In this document: positions 36,987 through 49,422 of the stretch, piece by piece
How the letters are laid out: every line of letters begins with the position of its first letter
Numbering within the stretch: position 1 is the stretch's first letter
Source of the DNA: Calycina herbarum
Taxonomy: Eukaryota > Ascomycota > Leotiomycetes > Helotiales > Pezizellaceae
Length of the DNA stretch: 64,000 bases
Direction of reading: 5' to 3'
NCBI GenBank assembly: GCA_001414485.1
Contig: LLEY01000047.1
Location: 186,001 to 250,000, forward strand
Notes under the pieces: model-generated
What the model was told of the DNA's origin: nothing
Database searches by the model: none
The model's input: the letters and a program-made list of their open reading frames with translations, nothing else
Program-made: the position numbers and the translations under genes

Positions 36987-37817
36987 AGAAGAGAGGCGTT
37001 GCGGGTGGCACCGTAATGGATATTAATCATCAATTTACCTGTACCTGGTAGCTCTAGAAGGAGGCCTAAAAGGAGCCCTAGAAGGGCCTAAAAGTGAGGA
37101 AAAAAGAGTTTAAAACGGGAAACAGAAACGAGCTTGGAACCAGGTTGGTCGCTGAAACGACGCGCTGATCGATCCAGCGTAGTCCGGTCGAAGTCGATGG
37201 CCTCTGTCCAAAGAAGGAGGGAAAACCGGGCGGCCAAATTTGGGTGGTAGATCGCTCGGCGTGCGAACTGCGAATCGTCAGCACTCCAGAGAAGCACGTT
37301 CTAAGGTTCAAACCAGACCAATTCAAGCCAAACCAAAGCAAACCACGAGCTTGTTGGGCAGCAGCGTGGCCAGAGGTGCATGGGGGTATCTGTATGTATC
37401 TGTATGGCAATTGTTTAATTATTTATTGCCCGCATGGCAGGCCGAGTCTGGATTATCATTCGTTGCGTGATGGCTTGGAGGCTTGGAGGCTGCTTCAACC
37501 CTGATGTCGCGTGTTTTTCCAGAAGGCTTCAGGGAGCACCACCTTGGCCACGCTTGACCACGCTTCCGAGTTCCCAACATGGCAATCGAGTGTTGATGTG
37601 CAACGCAACATCACCCAACATCACCCAACTGGAGCCATGGATCCGCACCCTCCAGGGCATCTAATTCGAAGCTTCGAAAGGGGAGCACCAAGCAGAGAAG
37701 TCTCCGCCTCAGCTCCATTTCCACCCCACCCCGCTTGGGAGAGAGCAAGTGCAAGGAACATCTTGACTCGATGGAGCAATGAGCGTTGAAGAGTTCCCTG
37801 CAGACAGGAAGGATGGA

Positions 37818-37862
37818 CCTGGGACTTCTCAACCTGGGACTTCTCAACCTGGGACTTCCCAA
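37818..37862. repeat. Three tandem 15-bp units
   Basis: CCTGGGACTTCTCAA is repeated three times head to tail; the third copy has one C for T change (TTCCCAA). Confidence 0.9.
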
Positions 37863-38607
37863 CCTCGGAGCTGTACTCGAGTTATGTACAATATCTGGAA
37901 CACAGTACTTACTAGTAGTTCTCACTGGAGAAGCTTGCCTTGCTTAGGCAAAGGTAGAGAGAATTACCGTTCCGCAAAGCGCTCCAACTACTGCTGTTAC
38001 TCCACACACCACACTCTTTAGACTTCGGGACTCACCAGCTGGTCTTAGCACCTGCAGCTGCCCATCTAGACCCTCGAGCTCGAGTACTGTCCTGTACTGT
38101 ACTGCACTATAAGTACTGTACCTAGCTTGAGTTTAACGCTGTGCTGTGTAGCTGGATCTTCAGGCATAAGTATCTGCCGGCCTGGAAAGAGACGAGCATT
38201 CTTGCTTTCTGCCTGTCTCAACCTGCCTCCAGTTTCATATCAAATTTCATATCATTTCCATTCACTCCAGAAACCCGGATAAACCTTCCTGTCCTATGTA
38301 CTGTATACAGCTGCTCGCAAGACACATCGACATCGAGACCGTGCCTAGGTAATGTTTAAAGCACGGTACTTGACTAGCTAGTACCTCCAGCTGGTTATTG
38401 CTATTGTAGACTACGAGAGGAATTGGTACCACCATCCACTTATTCATAGCCTCCTTGCACCAATCGTAGCTCTGTCTGTCCTACAATAATACGCCCTAAG
38501 CCGAGTGTGCTGAAGGGTCCTCCTAAAATCATCACCATATTAATTAATCACCACCGCCAACCGCTCCGCTCCCGAAACACCAACACCAAGGCCACCAACC
38601 TACCTAA

Positions 38608-38633
38608 GCAGCATCAGCATCAGCATCAGCATC
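38608..38633. repeat. Hexamer microsatellite (GCATCA)n
   Basis: Four consecutive GCATCA units within the pyrimidine-rich upstream region of the G-alpha gene. Confidence 0.85.
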
Positions 38634-39198
38634 CACGCAGTGAACTGAGCTGCAGGTCCTCTTCCACCACACCATCCACCACTCCTCTCCTCTCCTCTCC
38701 TCTTCTCTCCACCAAAAGTTCTCTTTTCACCTCCTCAACACCAAGAATCCCGACTATTCCGCGTCGTTCCCTCAGAAACCCACCACCAGACCATTGCGAT
38801 TGCGGTGGAGTTTTGCCGTGCTTCTCTTGTGCTTCTTCCCCCTGCCTTCCCCTTCTCCTTCTCCTTCACCACTTTCAGAGGGCGGAGTCCGAAGTCAGTG
38901 CGTGCAGTGCAAGACAACAGCCCTGGAGCAGCCAGCACGCTGACAGGCATTATCGAGCGGCCCCCCCCTTCTTCAACCTCCAGGTTGCATCGACCCATGT
39001 ACCAAGCATATTTGATACATTAAACGGCAAATCCTTCGTGCTGCCGACCTGAACAAAACCCTCTGGACAGCCTTCTCACCTAAACCTGCTGTACATCTCG
39101 CATCCGCACCCGACAACCCGCGCCGCTACCCCCCAACAACAACCTCAGCATTGGAGTTTCGTCCAACAACCTTCATCACGCCTCAATCAACGATCAAG

Positions 39199-40527
39199 AT
39201 GTGTTTCGGGGGACGGAGGGGCGAGGATGAATACAAGAAGAGTCGGGAGATTGATGCCATGATCCATCGGGATGAAAAGGAGCTGGCAAAGGTCGTCAAG
39301 CTCCTGTTATTGGGTAAGCCCTCGCTTTCCGACTTCCAGACCGATCCACCAACGCCTACGCCTACACCAACCGTCGTACTGTAATCGATGCTAACCATCA
39401 TGGCTTGCTGCAGGTGCTGGAGAGAGTGGAAAATCGACCATTTTGAAGCAGATGAAATTGATTTACACCAAGGAGGGCATCTCAAAGAACGAAAAGGAGG
39501 AATGGCGTGTGATAATCTTCAACAATCTATTGGATGGCTTGCGGATGATTATCGATGCCATGGAGGAGATGGGAATTGAATTCCAATACGAAAACACGAC
39601 TGTGAGTAGCTACTCGAGGGGTGTTGTCGCCGTGCATTTGTCCTAACATTCGCAGGTACACTTACCTGTAATTATTCAAGAGAAAGACCTGCGACCCTTC
39701 GAGCCCATACCGACCGAGTACCTCCGAGCGTTCAAAGACCTGTGGAAGGACCCAGGAATGAAAAAGGCAGTCGCGAGGGGTAATGAATATGCGCTACACG
39801 ACAATCTAGGATAGTAAGACAACCCCCATCATCCAAATTCCAGTCGCATCCGACTAACTGTTCCCCCTCCTAGTTTCTTCGAGGACCTCGACCGTTTATT
39901 CAGCAAAGACTTTGTTCCCACCGATCAAGATGTTTTACGAGCACGATTGCGAACGACGGGTATAACTGAGACGGTTTTTGATCTGGGATCCCTACAATAT
40001 CGCATGTTTGATGTCGGCGGACAACGATCGGAAAGAAAGAAGTGGATCCATTGCTTTGAGAATGTTAACGCTCTCCTATTCCTGGTAGCTATCAGCGGAT
40101 ATGACCAGTGTTTAGCAGAAGACAAGGACGGGGTAAGTAGGAGTGAATACAATCAGACCCCTTTGCTGACACACTTTTTTAGAATCAAATGCAGGAAGCG
40201 CTCATGCTCTGGGAATCGATTGCGAATTCGCACTGGTTCAAAAATTCGGCACTTATTCTCTTTATGAACAAGATCGATTTATTCAAGCAAAAGATTGCCT
40301 CCAGCCCAATCACCGAATCCGGATTTACCGATTTCCAGGGCGACGCCACCAGCTGGCAGCAAACCAGCAAATACTTCATGGACAAATTTGTGGCACTTAA
40401 TCGAAACCCAAGTCGAGATGTCTATGGACATTTCACAAACGCCACCGATACCGATCTTCTCAAAGTCACCATGAATTCCGTCCAAGACATGATAATTCAG
40501 AAGAATTTACAGAAACTAATCTTGTGA
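39199..40527 (+). CDS. Heterotrimeric G-protein alpha subunit, fungal group II (GNA-2/GanA/BCG2 type), 354 aa
   Basis: Five exons: 39199-39313, 39414-39601, 39656-39813, 39874-40132 and 40183-40527; four introns of 50-100 bp, all with GTAAG or GTGAGT donors. Starts [21 protein letters not shown]1 loop GAGESGKST at residues 39-47; switch I Arg178 in [10 protein letters not shown]; switch II DVGGQ with catalytic Gln204; NKID for guanine specificity. It ends NLQKLIL. Residue 2 is Cys, not Gly, so the N-myristoylation signal of group I subunits is absent and only palmitoylation is expected. The fourth residue from the end is Lys, so there is no pertussis-toxin cysteine. Both traits fit group II. 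In Neurospora and Botrytis this class has mild, partly redundant roles in growth and nutrient sensing. Signals in from receptors and out through cAMP/MAPK are family knowledge. Confidence 0.95.
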
Positions 40528-41829
40528 GCATGAAGATAATCCTGGACGTCCCCCCCTTTTTCTGATGTCACGAAAGATGCGATCCTCTTTAATTCTGAGG
40601 CCCTCTCCCTATGCAACAAGTCAACAGCAAATTGTCATAGCGCCGTTTTACGAACTCGACGAATCTTCTGATGAACTACTACTACTACTACTCACTCTCC
40701 TCACAACCAATACACTACAATACCCCTGTCACCAAAATCTTTGTTTTCTCTGAATCAGCCAACCACAGCAAATTTCAAACGCTCCCGCCCTACTTTTTTT
40801 TTTCTGGATGATCGGAGTTTGTATATCACACGAGGCATTTAACTTGCGACCAAACCCTTATCTTCATTCCTCTCCCTCGAAAAGAATATGGAAGAGCTGA
40901 GGCAGAAGAGGGAGAGGATGGGAGAGGAAATGGAAGATTTGGGAAATATTTTGGGGAATGCATTTGGATAATTGTTTCCGGTTTTCCTTCTATCCCACCC
41001 ATAATTGCGGCCTGGGAGTTTTTCGCCTTTTTTTTCTTGGATCTGCGCTCTCTTGATCTCTCTGTCTCAATCAACGGCGGCTTCTCTGTTTTAGTTGATT
41101 GCCTTTTCATCCCCGAAATTCACACAACCACCACAACCAACAACACGCACACCTCGATACACACCTCGACTCACACCTCGACTTTAGAAGCGATTCGTCT
41201 TTTTTCTTCAGTTTCTTCATGTAAAACCGGAGCGAGGGCAGGGGTTCTTCTTTTAGAAAGGAAATGAAATTTTGTTGGGAGGATGGAATGGATGGGGTGG
41301 ATGGATAGGGATATGAAGGGGGAGCGCGGGGTGGAGAAATTCAATGTTGTGTAAATAGACAAAGTGAAAGGAATAATCCCGCCTCTTCTCTGGATGCTTG
41401 ATGTCATCCATTTGATTTTCCTTTCTTCTCTTGAGGATTTCTGCTGCGCACCAGTCTTTGGTTTCTGGGTTTTGGTTTTGGTTACTATCTGATTTTGCTT
41501 TCGCTCATGCTTCCCACGACGTTCTGCGACGAATTACTTGGCTCGCTCATTTTCGGATTGGGAGGATTCAATTTTCGTGCACCTTTTCGTTCTGGATCTA
41601 CGAGTACTGTTAAGATGAAAGGGAAACACGATACTCTACTACTCGGATTCAGACACCGCGAAAACCAGGAAAAACCAAACAGCGAAGGAAGATGGGGTAA
41701 GAGGCACAAATTTATATATCCGCGTATATCTAGCTAGCTACGTATTCACCTGACTGGCTAGCTACCTACAGGTAGGTAGGTGTATGTATAGCTCTTTCCA
41801 ACACTGTCCCCTGCTTTGTCTACTTCTTT

Positions 41830-41937
41830 CCCCTACCTACTTCCTTCCCCTGCCTACATCCCTCCCTACCTACATCCCTCCCTACCTTGTCTACCTACCT
41901 TGTCTACCTACCTACCTACCTACCTACCTACCTACTT
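41830..41937. repeat. CTAC-rich microsatellite tract
   Basis: About 100 bp dominated by CTAC and CCTA units with imperfect interruptions; the last 40 bp are nearly pure CTAC repeats. Confidence 0.85.
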
Positions 41938-42177
41938 GCAAACTTCCTACCTTTCACCGAATTCGGCAGGTCGGCGTATAAATACCTACATATACCCTAC
42001 AGTACCCCGCTTTCTCAACCTGGTCGTCTACGATGGGACCAATGGGATGGCTTCCTTGTTGCTTCCCGCTGTTGGTTGGATCTGTTTTGGGAGTTTTGGG
42101 GGTAGGATGGGTTAGGGTAGGATGGGTTGTTTTGGGGGCTATCACTGGTATTTATTACTGGGGTGGGTCGGGGTTTG

Positions 42178-42226
42178 GTTTGGTATGGTATGGTAAGCTA
42201 TGGTATGGTATGGTATGGTATGGTGA
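42178..42226. repeat. TATGG pentanucleotide microsatellite
   Basis: About eight TATGG units interrupted once by AAGC. Confidence 0.85.
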
Positions 42227-43411
42227 GGTAGTAGTTGGTGATGCGATTGCGATGAAATCGATCGGCGATGTGAGATGTTCTTTTGGTTAGGTTTTTGGTT
42301 CTGATGGTACTCTGTTCGCGGGGGCTTAAGGTGATGTGAGGGGAGGGGAAATAGGAGGATGGGATTTATCGGAGTTATGGGTATTTTGGTGGTTTGTTAC
42401 ATGGGTGAGGTTAGTGTTCTGTCATCTTTTTACCATGTGCTGTCTCTGTTGTGCTCTTGATGAAGATATGTTGTGGAGGTATGGAGTTAGGTGCGGTGGC
42501 TGGTGGAATGGACAAGGTCGTGTGTACGAGGAGAGATACCTGATGGGTATGGTTGGTTACATAGATGGGGGCATATGGGGGCAGGAGTTTGGTGTTAGCC
42601 TTGATTTTGAGAGGGTTGTGTGTTAACTCCATGGACAAATTGAGTCGAGGTAACTACAGACTGACTAGGTAGTGACACAAGCTATGGATTTACTCCATGG
42701 GGTATGGATTGCGTATGTGCTCTGGATTTGGGGCCACTTTCGTTGATCCTCCGAGCTTTTGGGACTGTTGAGTCTTTCTGCTTGCGTAGGGCAGGTGGGA
42801 ATGGAGAAGGATTGAGGACATGAAGAGTGGAGTGTATAGGTACGTTTGTTGCTTGCAGTGAGCGCGTGTGTGTGGCGGGGTTTCTATAGGTACCTACTGC
42901 AGTGTGTTTTGGGTGTGCGATCGTACGAGTACGGTATAGCCACGAGTCGAAGTACTTACTTCTCAGAGGGTGTTGGAAATCTGGGTTGTGGGTCGCGCTA
43001 GTTGAAGGGGGGACGATTCACGGAGTGAGTGAGATGGAGGCCTAGTTTGGATGGAAGAGTGCAGACAGGCATGCTTTGGAATCAGAACACCGTAAAAATT
43101 GCAATCATCTTGCATGTATGATCTCTCTGTGTGACTTTCCTCTTTGTGTGGATCATGGAGCTTTGAAGATGGAAAAATACGAGATGCGTTACATGTACAG
43201 AGATTTGTATACCTTCTATTTTTCCATTGCCACCCACCCACTCACCAAAGGCATCCTGTCGTGGAAGCTAGAACTTCCGGTGAACTTGTACCGAAAGCAA
43301 AAACGTGCTTTTTTCACCCTGCCACGTGGAAAAATTGGGTGATGAACGGAAACTATTTTTGGTTGGGGGCGAAGGAGTTGGGGGCACGAAAGGTATGTTA
43401 TACATGTACTC

Positions 43412-43434
43412 TCCCCCCCGCCCCCCCCCCGGGG
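43412..43434. repeat. Homopolymeric C tract
   Basis: Two C runs separated by one G, followed by GGGG; prone to slippage and possibly to sequencing error. Confidence 0.8.
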
Positions 43435-46400
43435 AACTGTCTGTAGCCCGCACAGACAATTAAGGGGGGGGATAGTACCAGCACGGCATTTTAGTGTTGT
43501 CTTGTCCTCCCTCTTTCATCTTTTCGACAACCAAGGATGACGATCTTCGAGGGTTCGTAATCGTGGCGCTTACGTTTGCTCGTATTTTTCTTTTTGGTGG
43601 CGAGATCGGGTAAATTTGGATGGGTGATCATTGGTTTGGGACCCCATATGAGAGGTGAGAGCGGAGAATTGAACTGGTGATCTTGCTTTGTTTCTGGGTG
43701 GAAAATCGAAGTGATTTTTGGGAGGCTGGCTTTTTGGTAGGTAAGCATCACAACACCACACCGCAAGCCCGAATTTGATAAGAAGACTGCAAGTAGCTTA
43801 GCCTTAGTCCATGTGTGTGACGTGACAAGGTACATGAATGTCAATTATGCAGAGTACTTTACTACGCCGTATATGCGCATCAGAAGCCGAGGTCTCTAAT
43901 AGGGTAGTTAAGCGAGGGTGCGTGAAGGGGGGAGGTAATTGGAGAAAGGTATTGGATGCGGATACGATTGATGCTGAATGGTTGGATGATTTAGGAGGTG
44001 GACGGATATACTTGATTTTTGCATGGAGGGGTTGGTGAGGGGTGGCTGGGGAGGTACCGTACTTTGTGTTACCGCTGTTGGTTGGGCATTGTTGTAATGA
44101 GGCCGTTGAAGTGCCGGTGTTATTATACTTCAGCGGTTAAGTTGGAAAACGGAGTTTTGCTATCTGGACCTTTCTGGGATCTTTCGATTTTGTGGTGAGT
44201 AGATACTTCGTAAAATACCACCTTTACATGCGGGTTGTAAATCGCCAGTACTTAAGTATCTGAGTCAGACCCTGTACAGTACTTATCTTATCTATGTTCT
44301 TCCATAACCCGCCTCTGGGAACCACCGAGAGGCACAGTACATGATTTTTTCCGTGGGAATGACGATTGAGGATGCTCGATGTACACGTAAGACGGTACTT
44401 CATTTAAGCGAAATAAGATCTTAGGTCTTGTTTTCTGCAGGCCACCTAGACGAGGGATAAATGCGATGCAGAGGGAAGCGGCGGGTGGATGTGTTTCAGA
44501 AGATGCAATTGAAGATTCTGGGAAATGGGCGTTCTCGAGACGGATGAGGAAGTTACGTTTGTGGGCTGGTTTTGTATGCATTATTATGTGATTTGATGAT
44601 GTTGGGCTTGTATACGAGTATAACTACTCGGGGTTCGCTTGTTGGCGAGTTCGGAAACCACGAATTGTGGGATTCTTCCCTTATGTTATTAGGGCCTTGA
44701 GTCGATTGGGTTTTCATCAAAACGATCGTTCATTTTGTCTTGACTAGAAGCAGAAGTAGGGGGAGAAAGTTGTGAAGAAGGCGGTCAGGTGATTTGAGAG
44801 AATTGTTGGCTTGATCCACATTTCAAAAATTCCCCTCACGGTTGCTTTAAGTCTGTTATTTGTTACGTGATTCTCAGAGGAATGTTCCGAGGAAGGGTAC
44901 AAAGTAGGACTCCGCGAGCAGATTTGAGACAATCGCGACTATTTTATGCTTGATTATTAAAAGAGAATGCAGTATTAACACCTACTTTACCTTAACACAA
45001 AAACGACTGTTCGAGAAGATTTGGAAGAACTAGAAGGCAGGTTTATTGGTTCTCCTAAATTCACTAGAATGATATTGGCTGGAGTTATAAGAAAGGTGGT
45101 GTACGCAGGGGGGTTTTTGAAGCCGTTCATCCACCACTACTTTGTTCGTCAACTAGAAAAAATTGATCTTCCTATGAAATTAATCCCATTGTGCGAGCAG
45201 TACGGACTACTCTGAATTTGCGGAATTACAATACTCTAAACCATTCGAACAATTGTTCGAGAAGTTTAGGATAACTCACATTCGTAAACATACATTGTTT
45301 TAGTCCTCCCTGAAAATTACTTCCATTGCTCTATTACTCGTGTAGAACGAGGTTCGAAAACTCAATTGATACCTTTCTTAGGTTATGCTTTCCTCTAAAG
45401 TATCTCCAAAATATTCATCTTCTAAAAATAGCACAGGTACGATCATGATAGTCCAGAAATGCAAGAAATAATGGTCACTATTCTTTTCTATGACTGAGTT
45501 GCTTCATTTGAGTCGAGCCTTCACAACATAGAAAAAACACCTTGGGCCGCTTTCATTTATTCCGTAACCGGCAAAACCGCCTTGTTGAGCCACTCTCTCC
45601 ATTTACATTAGTTTAGGAAAACGTCGAAATGAATCACTTTGGTTGAGATCAAACCCATTATGCATGCGTCGTTGCCTTGTTGGACACATTCTTGACAATA
45701 AAATGAGTTGGATCTCGGAGAAAATCACAGTTGCATTGGGTGTTGGAAAGTGCGCAGCACTCACAGGTTAGTGGTGGTTCAAGTGGTGGTGAGTGACGGC
45801 ATCTGGCGCTTCCACCAACACTAAACGAAGTGGTAGAGAAACTAGTACCCTCACCAATTAGAACAGAATGGGACAGGGCCATTAGAACATGCTCGATGTT
45901 CAATTAGTGCCTCACTAGAAGCTTGAAGTTGAAGGTTTGCGTGTAGGTATCCTCGCGATACCCCTGATCTAAGCGAGCCAGAGAGTTTTAGCATCCTTCT
46001 CATTTAATAGTCATCCATTATAGAAAGCCTGGGGCAATTAATTCAGTTGTCCAAGCCGTTTGGAAAATCATAAATTTATATCATCCTGATTTCTCGAACA
46101 ATCAACTCAATTGTACGAGCCATCTGGGATATACATTGTAGTCGGCGAATGCGTGGGGTCCTCTGCCAAGGAATTTTCATTAGAATATGCGAATCAATTG
46201 TACGCTTACTATTGTTATTTTTGAGCAGGAGTGTTGCCCTTAGTCTAATAAGCAACAATAGCATGGGCTTAGCGAGAATTGGATCTTACTATTCCCCTAG
46301 CACAATGCGCTGAATTCTATTTCTAACGACACAAACAACAATAGTATGCCTTTCTGGATGTTCTATCGTTAGTGAGATATTCAGAGAACCTCAACCCCAG

Positions 46401-46491
46401 CGAGTAAATAACAATAGATAGATAACATCAATAGTAATGACTCTATTGTTCAACACTTTAGTGAAATGGTAGGATCTTAATCCACTTGGTT

Positions 46492-47178
46492 ATGTTTGAA
46501 GCTGTGAGTTTTCTCCTTTCCTTTCCATCGGAAAAAACAAAATCATTCATCATAGAGTACCATGAAGAGCCACGCACAGATGACCATTTTGCAACATGCC
46601 TAGAAGAGTTCAACGACTGGCAAGTCGTAGGTGGAAAGACTTCCAAACCTACATTCATGGCAACAACCAAATCTCTCGCAGCAGAAGTCGCTTACGACTC
46701 TGAAAATGCAATCCTAGCACTTGACCATCTGGAGAATAAGGGGTCGAATGGTGAATATGATGGACCGAAGGAAAGAATGGCCGATCTAGTAAGTCATTGC
46801 AAAAAGAAGCATACCTGATCATTACTTCCTGTAAGAAGAAAATGCTGACTTTGATGTTCTGCTCAGATTATCAAGTTTTGCGAGCGTCGACAATTTGTCC
46901 CAAAACTCGTCATCGTTACCACCATCTTGGAGGAGGAAACCTGGACTCTTATGGTTCCGAGGAAATCAAACGGCTTTCTGCATCCAGCAAGCACCATTAA
47001 ATCAAAAGTCATGAATACCAAGATCGGCAAAATTGTGGGGGCTCTTGGTACAATCAAAGAGATTTTCGTGACGGAGGTTACCAAAGCGGATAGTCAACAC
47101 AGATGGGATGGGCCTACTTTGATTTTTTCTTTGGTCGATATTCCAAGAAACTTGAAGTATGTGGGATACATGGGATAA
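46492..47178 (+). CDS. Candidate orphan gene, 202 aa
   Basis: I do not recognise this product. Two exons, 46492-46788 and 46867-47178, join in phase 0 across a 78-bp intron with a GTAAGT donor, a GCTGACT branch-like site and a CTCAG acceptor. The spliced frame is open for 202 codons from ATG 46492 (MFEAVSFLLSFPSEKTKSF) to TAA. Both exons have mixed, protein-like composition (for example ERMADL joined to IIKFCERRQFVPKLVI). No signal peptide, membrane segment or known motif is visible. Plus-strand frame 47103-47510 overlaps its end in another frame. It could be a lineage-specific gene, an old duplicate fragment, or chance. The consistent splice signals are the main support. Confidence 0.45.
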
Positions 47179-48103
47179 TAGAGATACGCTTTGCTTCACT
47201 TGAAAATACAGAAAGCTCAAAGGTGTTTATAACGTCTAGGTCAAAGCAGAGTCCTTCCTCGGTGATGATGTATGACTCTGGTATCTCCACTGCAAATTCC
47301 CATACCCTGAGTCTCAGCCTGCAACAAATTAGTATCCACATATGCCTCGCTTATATTCTCCGAAACAACATTACCTTAATGTTCAACACTCTTCGTTCCA
47401 ACTATTTTGTCTTTCATAAATCACCTTCAGTTCAAGACACTATCAAAACCTATGTCTCATTAAGCACCCCTACGATGATATCCCCACTTATACTCGACCA
47501 GTGTAGGTAAGCTGACAACTCAACAAATACTTTAGATAATCAAAACTCTCCTACCTTATGGTAATTGAGCTATCAGATGACAAACAAGATGGTGACGAGA
47601 GTGGTATCACTGCAGCGGAGGATAGAGACGAGTTGGGAATAGGCATTAATCAGGTGGGTGTGAGAATGGGTGGTTTGATTGCTGGTACTGATGGTAGCCA
47701 TCCTCCGTATCCTTTGAAATGTAAGAAGTTGGAAGCATGACAGTAAGTGCTTTCTTGACATGACGGGCAAGATGGTCAGCACGCATGCTGAGACTTCCTC
47801 TCTTATGAGAGACTACCGACAAACCGTAGAGATATAGGGGGTTCTTGAGACAAGCAAAGTGCAGGCTGAGCAAGGGCACAGAACCATATAGAATGCGATA
47901 CTTAAAGTTACGCCAAGATACTTGAAAACGATACTTACTGGTTAAAGGGCTATGTTTATGTTGCCAGTGAGATAGCTGAGGACTTGATTCCCGACGAGGA
48001 AATGCCAGGCCACGTGATCGCGCCCGTTTGTCTCGTTGCTTTTATAGGTGCTCCCCCTCCGCGCCTGGATTCTCTACCATACATATGTACCAAGTCCAAG
48101 AAA
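47179..48103. other. Intergenic region
   Basis: No supported gene. ORF 47558-47740 is short and without a domain. Includes the presumed promoter of the ipa-like gene. Confidence 0.4.
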
Positions 48104-49422
48104 ATGGCGCCTCCTCAAAGGACTCAGATGACGCGGTTTGGAGACCTGTAAGTTTTTTATCTCGTTCAGAACCACTCCCAAAAATGTAAACTCTCTAACT
48201 TTAGGTAGCATTTCCTCCGAAGAACGTGTCGCCGCCAATTCCGCAAGAACTTCGAAAACCAGCCTTCCAGTCGTTGAACCACCCTGCGATTGTTTCAAAT
48301 GCATTCAGCATTACCGCTATCCTTCCCTTCAAAAACTCCCAGACTTCGCCTACGTTGAGCATCTGACAGACGACAGCGCGCGAGAAAAATGCGCTGGCAT
48401 TATGGAGGAGATACATGCCAATATTCATTACCTCAGAGGATGCATGGAGACGCATGAGGCTACCATAACCAAGAAATGGAAGAAGAACAGCGTCAAGAAA
48501 CGGGAGGCCTTCCTCCTACAAGGTAAGGATGCATGCCATTTCTTTTCTTCACCCGAGACTCCTTCCTTTTCCTCGCAAGTTGATTTTAAACCCCCTGCTG
48601 TACGGGAAATATAAGACAAGCAAGAACTCTAGCCTCTGCTTTTATTCTTAATTTCTTTGCATCCCTGTTTCGCCTTCATAGTCGCGCAAGCCAGCACTAA
48701 CCTTCTTCTTAGTTTTCCCCGACATGTTCCCCTACGACTTCCCTGAAGTGTACATCAATAGGAGTTATATTGAAGAAATGGCAAAGTACACGAGGAGGAC
48801 AGGTATCACGGTTGTGGAAATGCCGGCCATGGAAGAAGCTCCAATTCCGGAGTCTGCATATCGACGTACGTTTTACAATACCCTCCTGACGCCTTACATC
48901 AACGCAGAAGCACTCAAAACCGATTGGACAAAGTTACCGAGCCTGCTAAGAAACCGTACCTTGTATACGCCGTCCCAGTGGGCAACCTACGATTGCGATC
49001 TCCATAAAAAGGAGTGGGCTGTTGGGAGTTTTCCAGCTACTTGGAATGGGAATTGCATTGCTATGCACGGTGACAGATATGGGCAACTCGTCGATTGGAA
49101 TAAAAAGCAGGTTCACGATTGGAACATCATGGGGTTTCGAAGAGGACTTTTTGTGCTCCTGGCCCAGCAGAGATGCTATCGATTCCTCCGCGAGATGACC
49201 CAGAACATCCTTGAAGGCGTCGACTTGAACAATATCCCACGACTACCAGAATTTCCCGACGAAACCCTCTCGGAGGAAAAAGGGAGCATGACGGAGGTTC
49301 CGAATATTGAACCAGGTTCAAAATTTGTGAATCAAGCTTATTCTCCCCCAGTAGGCTTCGATTTGCAAGAGATTGAAAACATTATTTGGGCGAGAGCAAA
49401 CTTCCATACGGACCACCTTTAG
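48104..49422 (+). pseudogene. 'ipa'-family protein, 5' part ending at an in-frame TAG
   Basis: Exons 48104-48147, 48209-48522 and 48713-49422, with introns of 61 and 190 bp. The frame begins MAPPQRTQMTRFGDL and contains FPYDFPEVYINRSYIEEMAK, FPATWNGNCIAMHGDRYGQ and QAYSPPVGFDLQEIENIIW, signatures of a large protein often annotated 'ipa protein' in Helotiales and other ascomycetes. It stops at TAG 49420-49422 just after NFHTDHL. The same frame continues past the stop with LLQLDRAYFSRKLS, as expected if the TAG replaces a Trp codon (TGG to TAG). The apparent product is 355 aa, less than half of the reconstructed gene. The biochemical function of the family is unknown. A cryptic intron 49351-49422 (GTAGGC...TTTAG, 72 bp) could bypass the stop but would delete 24 conserved-looking residues. 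Confidence 0.65.

Larger units (their letters stand above)
36278..39198. promoter_or_regulatory. Long divergent upstream region of SPE3 and G-alpha genes
   Basis: 2.9 kb without a supported gene. It contains a GGGGA run (36958-36986), three 15-bp tandem units (37818-37862), a CAT/CAG-type hexamer run (38608-38633) and, in the last 700 bp, a pyrimidine-rich tract of the kind seen in fungal 5' leaders. Long leaders with upstream ATGs are common for fungal signalling genes, so the G-alpha transcript may begin well upstream; that is inference. Confidence 0.5.
40528..46491. other. Six-kilobase gene-poor region
   Basis: No supported gene in 6 kb. Overlapping ORFs (for example 42336-42626, 43076-43342, 45021-45215) lack domains. 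The first half has moderate composition with microsatellites; the last 1.5 kb is AT-rich with short palindromes such as CGAACAATTGTTCG (45246-45259). It may hold long UTRs, unspliced non-coding RNA or decayed transposons; none can be shown. Confidence 0.5.

Noticed and set aside
45021..45215. Plus-strand ORF of 64 codons resembling a short effector
   Set aside because: No signal peptide, no cysteine pattern, and no flanking exon; chance ORF in AT-rich DNA.
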